A DNA stretch of 64,000 nt from Streptococcus halotolerans (lineage in GTDB: Bacteria; Bacillota; Bacilli; Lactobacillales; Streptococcaceae): contig NZ_CP014835.1 of assembly GCF_001598035.1 (NCBI RefSeq), positions 930,001 through 994,000 on the forward strand, given 5' to 3'. Numbering within the stretch: the stretch's first letter is position 1; every line of letters begins with the position of its first letter. The notes beneath the pieces are model-generated. The model saw nothing but the letters and a program-made list of their open reading frames with translations, did no database searches and was not told where the DNA came from. This document shows positions 30,101 through 38,333 of this stretch, piece after piece. Both the position numbers and the translations under genes were made by a program.

Positions 30101-33100
30101 GATTGATAATTCCGTCCGCAACGACATCTTCCCGCTTAGTATCACCTATTTTTTTCGCTGCCTCAGATTCTTCAACTGCTTTTGTCGCTGCTGCTTCGTC
30201 TTCGCTATCTGGTGCTCCATTATTGTTTGCGTCATTGACTTTAACTTCTTCGATTGTTACTTTATTAAGACGATCTCGAAGCTCTTTTTCAACCGCTGGG
30301 TCAGTTACTTTATCAATATAACCTTGAGCTTTGTTTTTCTTAGTTATGATATCTTCATTTAATTTATCAACAGCATCTTTTTCTTCTTTTTTAATTAAGT
30401 CATCTTGTTTGACTTCTTTTATTTTCTCTTGAACTTTTTGACCAGCGTCTTCTGCAGCTTTTACCGCTGCTTTAGCTGCCGATATGTTTAATGCATCAAT
30501 TGCTGAGTTAATTCCTTTAATTGAATTATTCACATTTTCTTGTGACGCTTTTTCATTCTCTAATGCTTGTTTTCCAATAGAAATTGCATCATCATAAATT
30601 CTTTGTACAGCTGGGTCTGCAAGTTCGTATTCCTTACTTTGCTTGATTGCAGTCTCACCATCTAAAAATTCTTTCAACTTAGCTTTATCAACTTGCTCTT
30701 TAGGTGTAACATCCACAGATTTTATTTCTATATTATTTAATTCATCTTGAAGTTTTTGTTTTTCTCCCGCATTGGCTACTTTTTCAACCAAAGCTTTTGC
30801 AAGTTCTATTTTTTCATTTGTAGTCTTGTTCAATTCGTCTACTGCTTTTTTATCAGCTTCATTAATTTCGTCTTGTTTTAATACTGAATCTCTCTTTTCC
30901 TTACCTGCTTTACCTGCTGCTTCGGCTGCTTCCACGGCTTTTTTAGCGGCGGATATCTTCAATGCATTAATTGCTTTTTCAATTTCCTCAATAGAGCCAT
31001 CCACTTGTTTTTGACTCATTGTGTCATCGTTTAATATTTTTTTCCCAACAGCAATTACTGTATCATAAGCGTCTTGTACAGCCAAGTCTGCAAGTTGATA
31101 TTCCTTACTTTGCTTGATGTTAGTCACATCATCTACAAGTTTTTGCAACTTGTCTGTATCGACTTTTTCTTCTGAAGTAACTTCCACCGATTGAGGCTGC
31201 ACCTTGTCAAGCTTTGCTAGAAGTTCAGTCTTTGATGTCTCATTTTTTAGAGCATTCACCAAATCAGTAGCTTTTTTCTTCGCTGCTTCTGTGATTTCAT
31301 CTAGCTTATCTATTTTGTCCTTTTCAGATTGATCAATCTTATTATCTGTTAATGCTTTTGTTTTTGCTTGCTCACCTGCTTTACTTGAGGCTTCTGCGGC
31401 TTTTACTGCTGCTTTAGCTGCCGATATGTTTAATGCATCAATTGCTGATTTAATTCCGTTAATTGAATTATTCACATTTTCTTGTGACGCTTTTTCATCC
31501 CCTAATACTTTTTTTCCAATAGAAATTACATCATCATAAACTCCTCGTACAGCCGAGTCTGAAAGCTTGTATTCTGGACTTTGCTTGATTGCAGTCTCAC
31601 CATCTACAAATTCTTTCAACTTAGCTTTATCAACTTGATCTTTAGGTGTAACATCCACAGATTTTATTTCTATATTATTTAATTTATCTTGAAGTTTTTG
31701 TTTTTCTCCCGCATTGGCTACTTTTTCAACCAAGGCTTTTGCAAGTTCTATTTTTTCATTTGTAGCCTTGTTCAATTCGTCTACTGCATTTTTATCAGCT
31801 TCATTAATTTCGTCTTGTTTTAATACTGAACCTCTCTTTTCATTACCTTTTTTACCAGCTTCTTCTGCTTCTTTTACTGCATTTGTCGCTGCTGACAAGT
31901 TCAAATCAGCAATGCCTTTTTCAATATTCGTAACTGACTTGTCCACTTCATCTTGCTTCGCTGCCTTGTTATTTAACACTAAATCTTTTGCAATTTCAAT
32001 TGTTTCATCATAAGCAACTTTTTGGGCTTGGTCTGCAAGTTTATATTCTGGACTGTTTTTCATTGCAGTCGAATCGTCTACAAGTTTTTTCAACTTCTCT
32101 TTATTCACTTGCTCTTTTTCTTTGACATCTACAGATTTTATATCTATTTTATCTAATTTTTCTTGAAGTTTTTGTTTTTCTTCTACATTGGTTACTTTTT
32201 CAACCAAGGTTTCTGCAATTTCCTTCTTGCTTTCAGTAGTCTTGTTCAAATCGTCTACTGCTTTTTTATCAGCGTCAGTAATTTCTTCTTGTTGTAATAC
32301 TGAGTCTCTCTTTTGCTTACCTTCTTTTCCTGCTGCTACGGCTACTTCAACCGCTTTTGTCGCTGCTGACAAGTTCAAATCATCGATCGCTTTGTTAATT
32401 TTAGCGATTGATTCATCAACTTGTTTCTGAGTTGTAGCTGTATCTTTTACAGTTGTTCCTTCATTAATAGCTGCATCATAAGCGCCTTTTTTACCCTGTT
32501 CAGCAAGATCATAAGCAGAACCTTTTTTCACCTCAGGTGCTGCATCAACGAGTTCTTTCAATTCATCCTTCACAATTTTTCTGTAGGTATACGTAACTGT
32601 TTGAATACCTGGTTTGAAGCCAATTTTAGTGTCACTTTGATATCCTGGAGCAGTATTAGCATTTGTTCTTAGTAGTTCGTAATCATCAATGGCCAATTTG
32701 CCAGTTAAATCTGCACTTTGCTGTATTGTCCCTTCAAGCAGAGTTTCTTTTATCAATTCACCTGTTGCATCATCCACATGACGAATACTTACATAGCTTC
32801 CTCCAGCTGAGTATTCAAATCTTTCTAAATCAAATTGATGTTTATTAGTTCCTGTACCTGTAGACGCAAATAAAGCAAAACTTAAATGCTCTTTCCCTGC
32901 TTGCTGTTTAGTTGTGTTTCTACTGGCATTAAGATAGCTGCTAATGTTTTTTGTAAATCGTTGACCATTATATTCAACAGTCATTTCTTTCGTTGTTCCA
33001 TCATACGATACCACATATGGTTTAAATTCATTATTTTCTGGTTGCGTGTTAAGCTTTTGAACATCTCTCGATTCTGTAATGGCTCTTCCGCCTGCATCCG

Positions 33101-34115
33101 TTCTGTAGAACGCCCCGAATGCTCCATTTTCCCAGCTTTTTCCAGGCCCATACTTAGGATCTGGACCTGCTTTTTGATCTGCCTCAGGTGCACTCGTATT
33201 ATGCCATGTGTCCAATTTGAATCCAAACGAATTTGGAATATCACCTAAACCAATACTAGCTCCTGATTTCCCAACGGTTCCGGGTTCAGCCGTTGTAAAT
33301 ACCGCAGCTAACCCATCTCCACCAACTCGTTCATCTACTTTCTTACCTTCATATTTATTCCCAATATTAACTTTACCTTCAAGTCTAAAACTCTCATTCA
33401 TGTTAATTCGACGGCTAAGAGCTAAACTACCTGCTTGACTGTGTGTATCTTCCGTTAATGTTACTGGTTTTTCATTATCGCCACGCGCAGTACCACCCAC
33501 TATAAAGTGGTTTACCATATTCTTTTTAGTAACAACTAAACGTGCCTTATCAATATATTCTGCAGCTCCCAAAGCAAACTGTGGCGCTGTACTTTGCAAT
33601 GCACTTGGACTTACAGGAGTTTCAGGTGCTTCTGCAGCTCTCTCCTCTACCTTATCCTCTGTTTTTTCTGTGTCATTGACGGCTGCGCTATCAGTGCCAT
33701 TCTGAAAAGTTTCTGCAGATTTCTCTACCTGAGTTTCTGTTACTTTAGTAGCAGGGTCTTCTGCATCAGATCCCACAGTTTTTACGACATCATTATCTTC
33801 AACCGTTTGTGGTTCTTCTACTTGATTAGGTGAAATCGCTTCTGGTGTAGCTTGTTGTCCTTGGTTTACTGGTTTAGTTGCAGCTGTATTTTCTTCAGCT
33901 AATTGAGTTGTCTCCTCTGCGCTTGGAGTTTCCTCAGTAAGGTCTGCAGGTTTCAGTTCTGCCTGTTTTGTGATGAGTTCTGAACCCGGAGTTACATTTG
34001 CTGTCTCCTCAGCGTAAACTTGAGGTGCTACTAACAAGAATGACCCCAGGAACACTGAGCCAACGCCCACTTTAAATTTCCGTATTGAAAAACGATCTTT
34101 TTGTTCATGAAACAT
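24192..34115 (-). CDS. Giant LPXTG surface protein with L-type lectin domain and helical repeats, 3307 residues
   Basis: A wall-anchored protein of unproven function, probably a lectin-tipped adhesin. A YSIRK-type signal (RFSIRKFKVGVGS, ending QVYAEE) directs septal secretion by the normal Sec route. An acidic linker leads to an L-type (legume-like) lectin domain at about 187-440, of the kind found in SraP-like adhesins (segments FGFKLDTWHN and GAFGAFYRTDAGG). A MucBP-like domain follows at about 440-515 (YVSIRHVDDATGELI...VTYTYRK). Then come FIVAR-like helical units and a long array of roughly 105-residue helical repeats joined by acidic DxNxNGxxD loops. LPRTG lies near residue 3271, followed by a membrane segment and KKRKRDREE. 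AGGAG precedes the ATG. The repeat part resembles GA-like modules, but no albumin binding can be claimed. Confidence 0.93.
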   Translation of the reverse strand: MFHEQKDRFSIRKFKVGVGSVFLGSFLLVAPQVYAEETANVTPGSELITKQAELKPADLTEETPSAEETTQLAEENTAATKPVNQGQQATPEAISPNQVEEPQTVEDNDVVKTVGSDAEDPATKVTETQVEKSAETFQNGTDSAAVNDTEKTEDKVEERAAEAPETPVSPSALQSTAPQFALGAAEYIDKARLVVTKKNMVNHFIVGGTARGDNEKPVTLTEDTHSQAGSLALSRRINMNESFRLEGKVNIGNKYEGKKVDERVGGDGLAAVFTTAEPGTVGKSGASIGLGDIPNSFGFKLDTWHNTSAPEADQKAGPDPKYGPGKSWENGAFGAFYRTDAGGRAITESRDVQKLNTQPENNEFKPYVVSYDGTTKEMTVEYNGQRFTKNISSYLNASRNTTKQQAGKEHLSFALFASTGTGTNKHQFDLERFEYSAGGSYVSIRHVDDATGELIKETLLEGTIQQSADLTGKLAIDDYELLRTNANTAPGYQSDTKIGFKPGIQTVTYTYRKIVKDELKELVDAAPEVKKGSAYDLAEQGKKGAYDAAINEGTTVKDTATTQKQVDESIAKINKAIDDLNLSAATKAVEVAVAAGKEGKQKRDSVLQQEEITDADKKAVDDLNKTTESKKEIAETLVEKVTNVEEKQKLQEKLDKIDIKSVDVKEKEQVNKEKLKKLVDDSTAMKNSPEYKLADQAQKVAYDETIEIAKDLVLNNKAAKQDEVDKSVTNIEKGIADLNLSAATNAVKEAEEAGKKGNEKRGSVLKQDEINEADKNAVDELNKATNEKIELAKALVEKVANAGEKQKLQDKLNNIEIKSVDVTPKDQVDKAKLKEFVDGETAIKQSPEYKLSDSAVRGVYDDVISIGKKVLGDEKASQENVNNSINGIKSAIDALNISAAKAAVKAAEASSKAGEQAKTKALTDNKIDQSEKDKIDKLDEITEAAKKKATDLVNALKNETSKTELLAKLDKVQPQSVEVTSEEKVDTDKLQKLVDDVTNIKQSKEYQLADLAVQDAYDTVIAVGKKILNDDTMSQKQVDGSIEEIEKAINALKISAAKKAVEAAEAAGKAGKEKRDSVLKQDEINEADKKAVDELNKTTNEKIELAKALVEKVANAGEKQKLQDELNNIEIKSVDVTPKEQVDKAKLKEFLDGETAIKQSKEYELADPAVQRIYDDAISIGKQALENEKASQENVNNSIKGINSAIDALNISAAKAAVKAAEDAGQKVQEKIKEVKQDDLIKKEEKDAVDKLNEDIITKKNKAQGYIDKVTDPAVEKELRDRLNKVTIEEVKVNDANNNGAPDSEDEAAATKAVEESEAAKKIGDTKREDVVADGIINPTDKQEVDDLNKKTNDNKDAAEKLVENLPDGKAKEALKDRLGKVTTKEVEVNDQNSDGIPDDEASAIAAAEAAGKVGEQAKINALTDNKIDQSEKDKIDKLDEITEAAKKKATDLVNALKNETLKTELLAKLDKVQPQSVEVTPEEKVDTDKLQKLVDDETNIKQSKEYQLADPAVRTIYDEALEIGKKTLKDGTADQNRVNSSAKGIEDAINALKISAARKAVEVAEVAGQKGTEAKAKALSDNKIDQTDKEKIDKLDETTEAAKKKATELVNALTDEHVKADLLEKLANVKTQSVQVTPEEKVDKTELQRLVNEDSGLKESPTYTLADEAAQRAYDNAISEGKKVLEDTKADQGSVTNSIKKIKEAIDALNKSAAKKAAENDATAAVQEAEDASAAVETKKQEFEQKKAITEEDKQEVDKLIETTKQKKAAADKLVKSLSNEKVKEELQARLDKIVPKTVEVNDTNKNNIPDDVDAAIKSVEEAEKANAAVEAKKKELETKGAITKAGKEAVDQLIETTQQKKAAAEKLVNALTDETNKEILKGRLDTINPKTVEVNDEDANGVPDDVDKAIKAAAEAVKAAEEASKAGKDKKTEVEEGGVTQSEKNEIDQLNKATEEAKKKAEELVKKLPDDVERKSFEDRLKEVMAVEVKVTDQRTPDAAEAAKKSAESAVKAAEEAGQKGKAEVKKVKEDGLIKKEEKAAVDKLNEDTTDKKNAAQGLVDKVTDPTAKKELQDRLDKVTVETVDVNDKDDNGIADDVDKAIKAAEDVLKESKEAGDKGKAKVTEVKEDGLINTEEKAAVDELNKATNAKKAKAKTLIEKVTDEAAKAKLEEKLNQITTEDVTVNDKDGNNIADDIDEAIKAAESAGQKGKDKVTDVKADGVVNPNEKQAVDNLNDITNAKKDTATDLLKNLPESDAKAKLQERLDKVTTEEVDVNDTDGNGIPDDVDAANKAAEEAVKAAEAAAQAVKAKKADVEKDGLVDLAEKAEVDSLNQTTIAKKATAADLVDKLPAGPAKEGLKARLDNVMTSEVVVNDANSNGKDDSQDDKDAAQALAAAEAAVKAAEEAAQAGKAKKFDVEKDGLVNPAEKSEVDGLNQATTAKKSTATDLVDKLPDGPAKTALKARLDQVKTSEVVVNDANSNGKADSQDAKDTAQAKALAAAESAVKAAEAAAQAGKAKKVDIEKDGLVNPAEKAEVDNLNQATAAEKSTATDLVNKLPEGPAKEGLKARLDKVTTETVDVNDKDGNGIPDDVDAANKTAEEAVKAAEVAAQAGKAKKSDVEKDGLVNPAEKSEVDGLNQATTAKKSTATDLVDQLPEGPVKEGLKARLDKVMTSEVTVNDANSNDKADSQDDEDAAQAQALAAAESTVKAAEEAAQAGKAKKVDVEKDGLVNPAEKAEVDGLNQATTTKKATATDLVDKLPDGPAKTALKARLDQVKTSEVIVNDANSNGKADSQDDKDAAQAKALAAAEAAVKAAEEAAQAGKAKKSDVKKDGLVNPAEKAEVDSLNQTTIAKKATAADLVDKLPAGPAKEGLKARLDNVMTSEVVVNDANSNGKDDSQDDKDAAQALAAAEAAVKAAEEAAQAGKAKKSDVEKDGLVNPTEKAEMDNLNQTTIAKKATATDLFNQLPTGPAKEALKARLDKVMTSEVVVNDANSNGKADSQDDVDAANKAVLAAAESTVKAAEAAAQAGKDKKAAVEKDGLVNPAEKAEVDNLNQSTAAKKATATDLVNKLPEGPAKEGLKARLDKVMTSEVTVNDANSNGKADSQDDEDAAQALADAEAAVKAAEDAAQAGASKKADVEKDGLVNPAEKAEVDNLNQATTAKKATATDLVDKLPDGPAKAALKARLDQVKTSEVIVNDANSNGKSDSQEIEKPELDPKVDDSEKGNSAKTGHKVVPMGTKPAGRIVSSQSVKTSTPSQTKSDESLPRTGERSNSLATIYGGVTIALTALFAFKKRKRDREE
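24480..30260 (-). repeat. Array of ~105-residue helical repeats with acidic loops
   Basis: Units recur every 309-321 bp. Each encodes an Ala/Lys-rich helix pair (VKAAEEAAQAGKAKK, DVEKDGLVNPAEKAEVD, LNQATTAKKATATDLVD) followed by an acidic loop. Sixteen loops of the type VNDANSNGKADSQDD or VNDKDGNGIPDDVD are seen; one position has VTDQRTPDAAEAA without a loop. Long stretches between distant units are identical at the DNA level. Confidence 0.85.
28980..32560 (-). repeat. FIVAR-like helical units of the lectin-like surface protein
   Basis: Seven units start with a motif such as KLQKLVDDxTNIKQSKEYQLAD, then DAYDxxIxIGKKxL, QxxVDxSIxxIExAI and LxISAAKKAVE. Spacing is about 155 residues. This is the FIVAR pattern known from staphylococcal Ebh and streptococcal surface proteins. 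Five units are contiguous; two more follow after the first two acidic loops. Confidence 0.75.
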
Positions 34116-35173
34116 AATTTTCTCCTAATCTTTATGATATTGACTGTTTGTAAGAGATAACTATCTTTTAATGCAACTAATGGTACGATTCTTTAGACAT
34201 TTTAACAAGACATGCAAGCTAATCCAAGACTTCTCCAAATTAAATTAGTTATACATTTGTAATATTAAAACTTTAAGAAATTATCATCACTTGATTAACT
34301 GATGCTTCTCATCTTATCCTCTTGATTGTACTCTTTTTTTCTTTAAAAACTCTTAATGTCACTACACCTTAAAGATATTGTAATATTTTAGTCATGTTAT
34401 AATTGCTTTTTCCCATATAGATTCTAACTCTATCATTTTTTTATTAGGTAATCCACGATATGAATTATATATATTTAACATTACATGAAAATTCTGTTAT
34501 TATGTTATCGAAATCTATTAATCACCTAAAAGATCATTAATAGAGCGTTTTGATAAATCTTCCACTATGTAATCCTAGACTCATCACTACCTTTTTGTCA
34601 TCTTTGAAAGCGTTTAAAGATAAATCTATCATTAATAAAAGCCTTAAATTAATAATGATATGAAATTAAAAAAACAATAAATTTATTGTACATTAGATAA
34701 TTGACTTTTGAAAAAGCGTTATTAGTTAAACACATAAAACATGCTACGCTTATCAGCGAGAAAATCATCGCTAGAAGAGTAATTGCTCCTTTTCCATGAT
34801 GTTAAAATGGTGGTCTTGCTAAACCGTAAGTCTTTGAGGTGCTGGAGGTCGCATACAAAAAAGTAAAACATCTATTTTAAATAGCAAGTTAGTATTACTC
34901 TTCTTATCAAAGCGAGGTGGTTTTGGCGTTTCTAAAGTACGAAAGTGTGAGGCATAAGAATCGTAAGCAACCCATAACGAGGTATATTGAAAAATATTCC
35001 AAATGTCTGAACTGCCTCTGGAATGTTGTCTACTAACAGTAGACTGGAGGATTGTGAGGATAACTAGATACCTTGTAATGGAACGCTTACAAAATAACTA
35101 GTCAGATGGCTAAGAAGCTAAAGACACTCTCTGAAACGTTGCCCTTCCCTTGCCCCTTTGAAGATAAAAAGAA
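34116..35173. other. Gene-free stretch of about 1 kb upstream of the giant surface gene
   Basis: No gene recognised on either strand. The part from 34116 to about 34740 is very AT-rich. The part from about 34740 to 35160 has more balanced composition with stops in all frames and may be decayed coding DNA. The surface gene's promoter and any regulatory site must lie at its left end; no clear -35/-10 pair was found. Confidence 0.45.
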
Positions 35174-35199
35174 AGCCAACTCAAATTAAAGAGTTGGCT
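35174..35199 (-). terminator. Terminator after the glyoxalase-fold gene
   Basis: AGCCAACTC (35174-35182) and GAGTTGGCT (35191-35199) form a perfect 9-bp stem, followed on the minus strand by TTCTTTTT. It starts 24 bp past the stop codon. Confidence 0.9.
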
Positions 35200-35222
35200 A
35201 AAATATTATTATATCAACGTTT

Positions 35223-35609
35223 CTATTCATGAATTTCAAGCGGCAACCCATCTGGGTCGAAAAAGAAGGCCATTTTCTTTTGGTCAAAATCATCCCATCG
35301 TAAAGCTTCATGATCAATACCTAAACGGTCAAATTCTGCCAAGCAAGCTTCCACATCAGAAACCTTAAAAGCCAGATGACGAAGGCCCTGATGTTCAGGA
35401 TTGGGAAGTTTGGGTCTTGGTGGGGCATCCGGTTTGATAAAAATCTCTAACACCAATTGACCTTGGCGAACGTTAAAAAGAATATCCTTTTTCTCTGGGC
35501 GAATGTGTTCATCTAACTGTTCAAACCCTAACAGGTCACAATAGAAATGACGCGTTCTCTCATAGTCACTGCCGATGATAGCCACGTGATGAATACTATC
35601 AACCTTCAT
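35223..35609 (-). CDS. VOC-superfamily glyoxalase-like metalloenzyme
   Basis: A 128-residue single-domain vicinal oxygen chelate protein, the family that includes glyoxalase I (methylglyoxal detoxification) and dioxygenases. The start MKVDSIHHVAIIGSDYERT was chosen because GGAGAGAAAG precedes it; the longer frame extends back into ftsK. Candidate metal ligands are the His in IHHVAI, a Glu in LVLEIFIKP, the His in GLRHLAFKV and the Glu in GLPLEIHE. It lies 13 bp after the ftsK stop and is likely cotranscribed. The substrate is not known; methylglyoxal is one possibility. Confidence 0.85.
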   Translation of the reverse strand: MKVDSIHHVAIIGSDYERTRHFYCDLLGFEQLDEHIRPEKKDILFNVRQGQLVLEIFIKPDAPPRPKLPNPEHQGLRHLAFKVSDVEACLAEFDRLGIDHEALRWDDFDQKKMAFFFDPDGLPLEIHE

Positions 35610-35622
35610 ACTTTCTCTCCTT

Positions 35623-38064
35623 TTACTGCGGTGACTGCAATACTTTTCTTGGTTTAGTTCCTTCAGCTGGTCCAATAACACCTGCTTCTTCTAGTTCTTC
35701 CATAAGACGTGTCGCTCGGTTAAATCCAACAGACAGCCGCCGTTGAATCATAGAAGCGCTGGCTTTTTGGGTTTCCAATACCAGAGCTTTGGCGTCTTCA
35801 AAGAGGGGGTCCCCTTCAGAAGCTCCTCCCCCGTTAGAGCCCGCCATATCGGCCTCTGTTACTTCACCTGGATCAAAGGAATCATCGTATTCAGCTTCTG
35901 CTTGATCCTTGATGAAGGTCACTATTCGCTCGACATCATCATCTGAAATAAAAGAACCTTGCAAACGAATTGGGTGGTTTTCATCAATCGGTTTAAATAA
36001 CATATCTCCGCGACCCAATAATTTCTCAGCCCCATTTTCGTCTAATATGGTACGGCTATCTGTACCAGATGATACAGCAAAGGCAACCCGAGATGGGACA
36101 TTAGCCTTGATCAACCCTGAGATAACATCAACGGACGGACGTTGCGTTGCCAAAATCATATGGATACCAGCGGCACGCGCTTTTTGCCCGAGACGAATAA
36201 TGGCGTCTTCCACTTCCTTGCTGGCAACCATCATCAGATCAGCCAGTTCATCAACGATGACAACGATGAAAGGCAATGGAATATGTTTTTCTTCTGAAGT
36301 AGCATTCCACGCTTCGACTTTGGCATTGTAGCCGGCAATATTTCGAACACCAAACTGACTAAAGAGTTCATAACGGTTTTCCATTTCATCAACCACTTTT
36401 TGCAAAGCTTTACTAGCTTTACGAGGATTGGTCACAACTGGAATGAGAAGATGGGGAATATCATTGTAAACAGAAAGCTCAACCATCTTAGGATCAACCA
36501 TGAGAAACTTGACTTGATCAGGACGAGCCTTCATGAGAATACTTGAAATAATCCCATTTACCGCTACTGATTTACCCGAACCAGTTGAACCAGCTACAAG
36601 CAGGTGAGGCATTTTGGAAAGATCAAAACTACGAGCCGTTCCATTGACAGCCTTGCCAAGCGGAATTTCTAAGAGATTTTCAGGTTTAGCACTGGATTGT
36701 TCCCAAAGCTCACGGAAAGAAACAGTCGCAATCTCTGAATTAGGTACCTCAATACCAACCAAAGATTTTCCAGGAATTGGCGCTTCAATGCGGACATCCT
36801 TAGCAGCCAATGCTAGCGCTAAGTCATCAGCCAGATTAGAAATACGATTAACACGTACTCCAACAGCCGGTTTAATCTCATACTTGGTCACAGATGGACC
36901 AATTTCGGCACGTTCCACTTTAACATCAATGTTGAAACTCTTAAAGGTATCTTCTAAAATTTTGATGTTTTGACGAACAATGTTTTTCTCTTTAGCTTGA
37001 CTCTTAGGCCTATCAGCTGCAAAGAGATCAATTCCAGGAAGTTTATAATTAAGATGTTGCTTTAGGGTGAAGTCTACAACAACTGGTGAATCAGGCTCAC
37101 TATCCAATTGATCCAAATCTACCGCTAGCGATTCCGTAGGGACTGCCATTTCTTGGTTATCAGAATCATAAGCATCAGATGGCGAATTCTCGAATAAACT
37201 CTCATCAAAAGTTGGAATCCCGTCACTACCATCATCTGGTGTGTAGCCTACAATCTCAATCTCACGGTTTGACTCTTGTTCTTGAATGGCTTCAGGGTTA
37301 AGAGAGTTAGTCTCTAGAATTTCACCTGTTTCTGGATCAATCTGAAGTGATGCTAAACGTTCAGCCTCAGCTTTTTCAGCTGCTTCCCGCTCTTTTTTCT
37401 CTAAGGCTAACTGGCGTTTTTCCTCTCGACGTGTAAAGCGCTCTTGCTTACTAATCTCGTGTTTGGCCATCCATTCATCACGCTTTTGCCGAAGAAATTC
37501 TACTAAATCATAAAGATCCCATGAACTAATAATGAAAATCCCTATTGCAATAATGAGAAGTCCAATAAAGAAAGAACCTATATTGGTAAATAAAAAGGCA
37601 GTGGGTTTGTACAAAAGGGCACCAAACATACCTCCACCCAGAAACTGAGTCACACTAAAATGACTAAGGTCTCTGTAAATGAGACGCGAAGTAGATTTAA
37701 AAACTTCCTGCCCTTGTAAAAATGGTTGGGTATAAAGGTAGGCATGCCATTCTAATAAGAGACCGACAAAGAGGGTCACAAGCCCAGTCATAACCCCTTC
37801 ATGTCTTTGAAACCATCTAAAACCAAAAAGACTAGCAAAGACTAAAAGGATGGCTGGATAGGCTAAGCTTCCTACAAAAAAACGAATGATATTGTAAACA
37901 GTTACCCCAAACACTCCCAGTCGAATGACCCCAAATAGAAGAATAATTGCCGCTAAAAAACTGATAATCATACGTCTGATAGCAGCTTGCTTCGCCATTT
38001 CTGCCTTGGTAGGGCGGCGCTTTTTCCTACCATTAGCTTTTGTTTTTGTTCTTGTTTTTGCCAT
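35623..38064 (-). CDS. ftsK: DNA translocase FtsK/SpoIIIE
   Basis: Septal DNA pump that clears and orients the chromosome at division. The protein has 813 residues. A basic N terminus ([12 protein letters not shown]) is followed by several membrane segments in the first 180 residues, then a charged linker to about 330. The RecA-like motor carries Walker A GSTGSGKS near residue 493. The Walker B region [11 protein letters not shown] and the [10 protein letters not shown] motif follow. A winged-helix gamma domain ([29 protein letters not shown]) at the C terminus reads the KOPS-type sites. Length and order are typical. The -10 element sits so close to the ATG that the mRNA may be leaderless. 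Confidence 0.97.
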   Translation of the reverse strand: MAKTRTKTKANGRKKRRPTKAEMAKQAAIRRMIISFLAAIILLFGVIRLGVFGVTVYNIIRFFVGSLAYPAILLVFASLFGFRWFQRHEGVMTGLVTLFVGLLLEWHAYLYTQPFLQGQEVFKSTSRLIYRDLSHFSVTQFLGGGMFGALLYKPTAFLFTNIGSFFIGLLIIAIGIFIISSWDLYDLVEFLRQKRDEWMAKHEISKQERFTRREEKRQLALEKKEREAAEKAEAERLASLQIDPETGEILETNSLNPEAIQEQESNREIEIVGYTPDDGSDGIPTFDESLFENSPSDAYDSDNQEMAVPTESLAVDLDQLDSEPDSPVVVDFTLKQHLNYKLPGIDLFAADRPKSQAKEKNIVRQNIKILEDTFKSFNIDVKVERAEIGPSVTKYEIKPAVGVRVNRISNLADDLALALAAKDVRIEAPIPGKSLVGIEVPNSEIATVSFRELWEQSSAKPENLLEIPLGKAVNGTARSFDLSKMPHLLVAGSTGSGKSVAVNGIISSILMKARPDQVKFLMVDPKMVELSVYNDIPHLLIPVVTNPRKASKALQKVVDEMENRYELFSQFGVRNIAGYNAKVEAWNATSEEKHIPLPFIVVIVDELADLMMVASKEVEDAIIRLGQKARAAGIHMILATQRPSVDVISGLIKANVPSRVAFAVSSGTDSRTILDENGAEKLLGRGDMLFKPIDENHPIRLQGSFISDDDVERIVTFIKDQAEAEYDDSFDPGEVTEADMAGSNGGGASEGDPLFEDAKALVLETQKASASMIQRRLSVGFNRATRLMEELEEAGVIGPAEGTKPRKVLQSPQ

Positions 38065-38070
38065 AATTCC

Positions 38071-38079
38071 ATTATAGCA
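38071..38079 (-). promoter_or_regulatory. Extended -10 promoter directly in front of ftsK
   Basis: The minus strand reads TGCTATAAT, a perfect extended -10. Its downstream edge is only 6 bp from the ftsK ATG, so transcription starting 7 bp downstream would begin at or next to the start codon. Confidence 0.65.
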
Positions 38080-38267
38080 TATTTTGAAACAGCATCTTCT
38101 TGGATGAAATTAAAAAACTAAGGTCAAAAATAGTCCGCAACATCTCCAGAAAATCAAGTCAGCTTACCATTGCCAACTGTCAGCCTCTTTTACTAGAAAA
38201 ATATTTAGGATAATACTAACATTTTTTGGGAACCATCTATCTCTCGAACTCTATAATAAAAAAGAGC

Positions 38268-38308
38268 AGAACAAGAATCGGTAACTCGCAGGGTTCGATT
38301 CTTGTTCT
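38268..38308 (-). terminator. Terminator of the ribose operon
   Basis: AGAACAAGAATCG (38268-38280) pairs with CGATTCTTGTTCT (38296-38308), a perfect 13-bp stem. It starts 25 bp after the rbsB stop and lies before the ftsK promoter region. Confidence 0.82.
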
Positions 38309-38333
38309 ATACTCTCTTTTCAGTCAGATTCTT

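Noticed and set aside
24487..32430. Many plus-strand frames opposite the giant surface gene
   Set aside because: They repeat with the 309-321-bp unit and are explained by the codon bias of the minus-strand repeats.
34860..34920. A tracrRNA-like motif (AATAGCAAGTTAGTATT)
   Set aside because: Only a short partial resemblance, with no following stem-loops, no cas9 and no array nearby.
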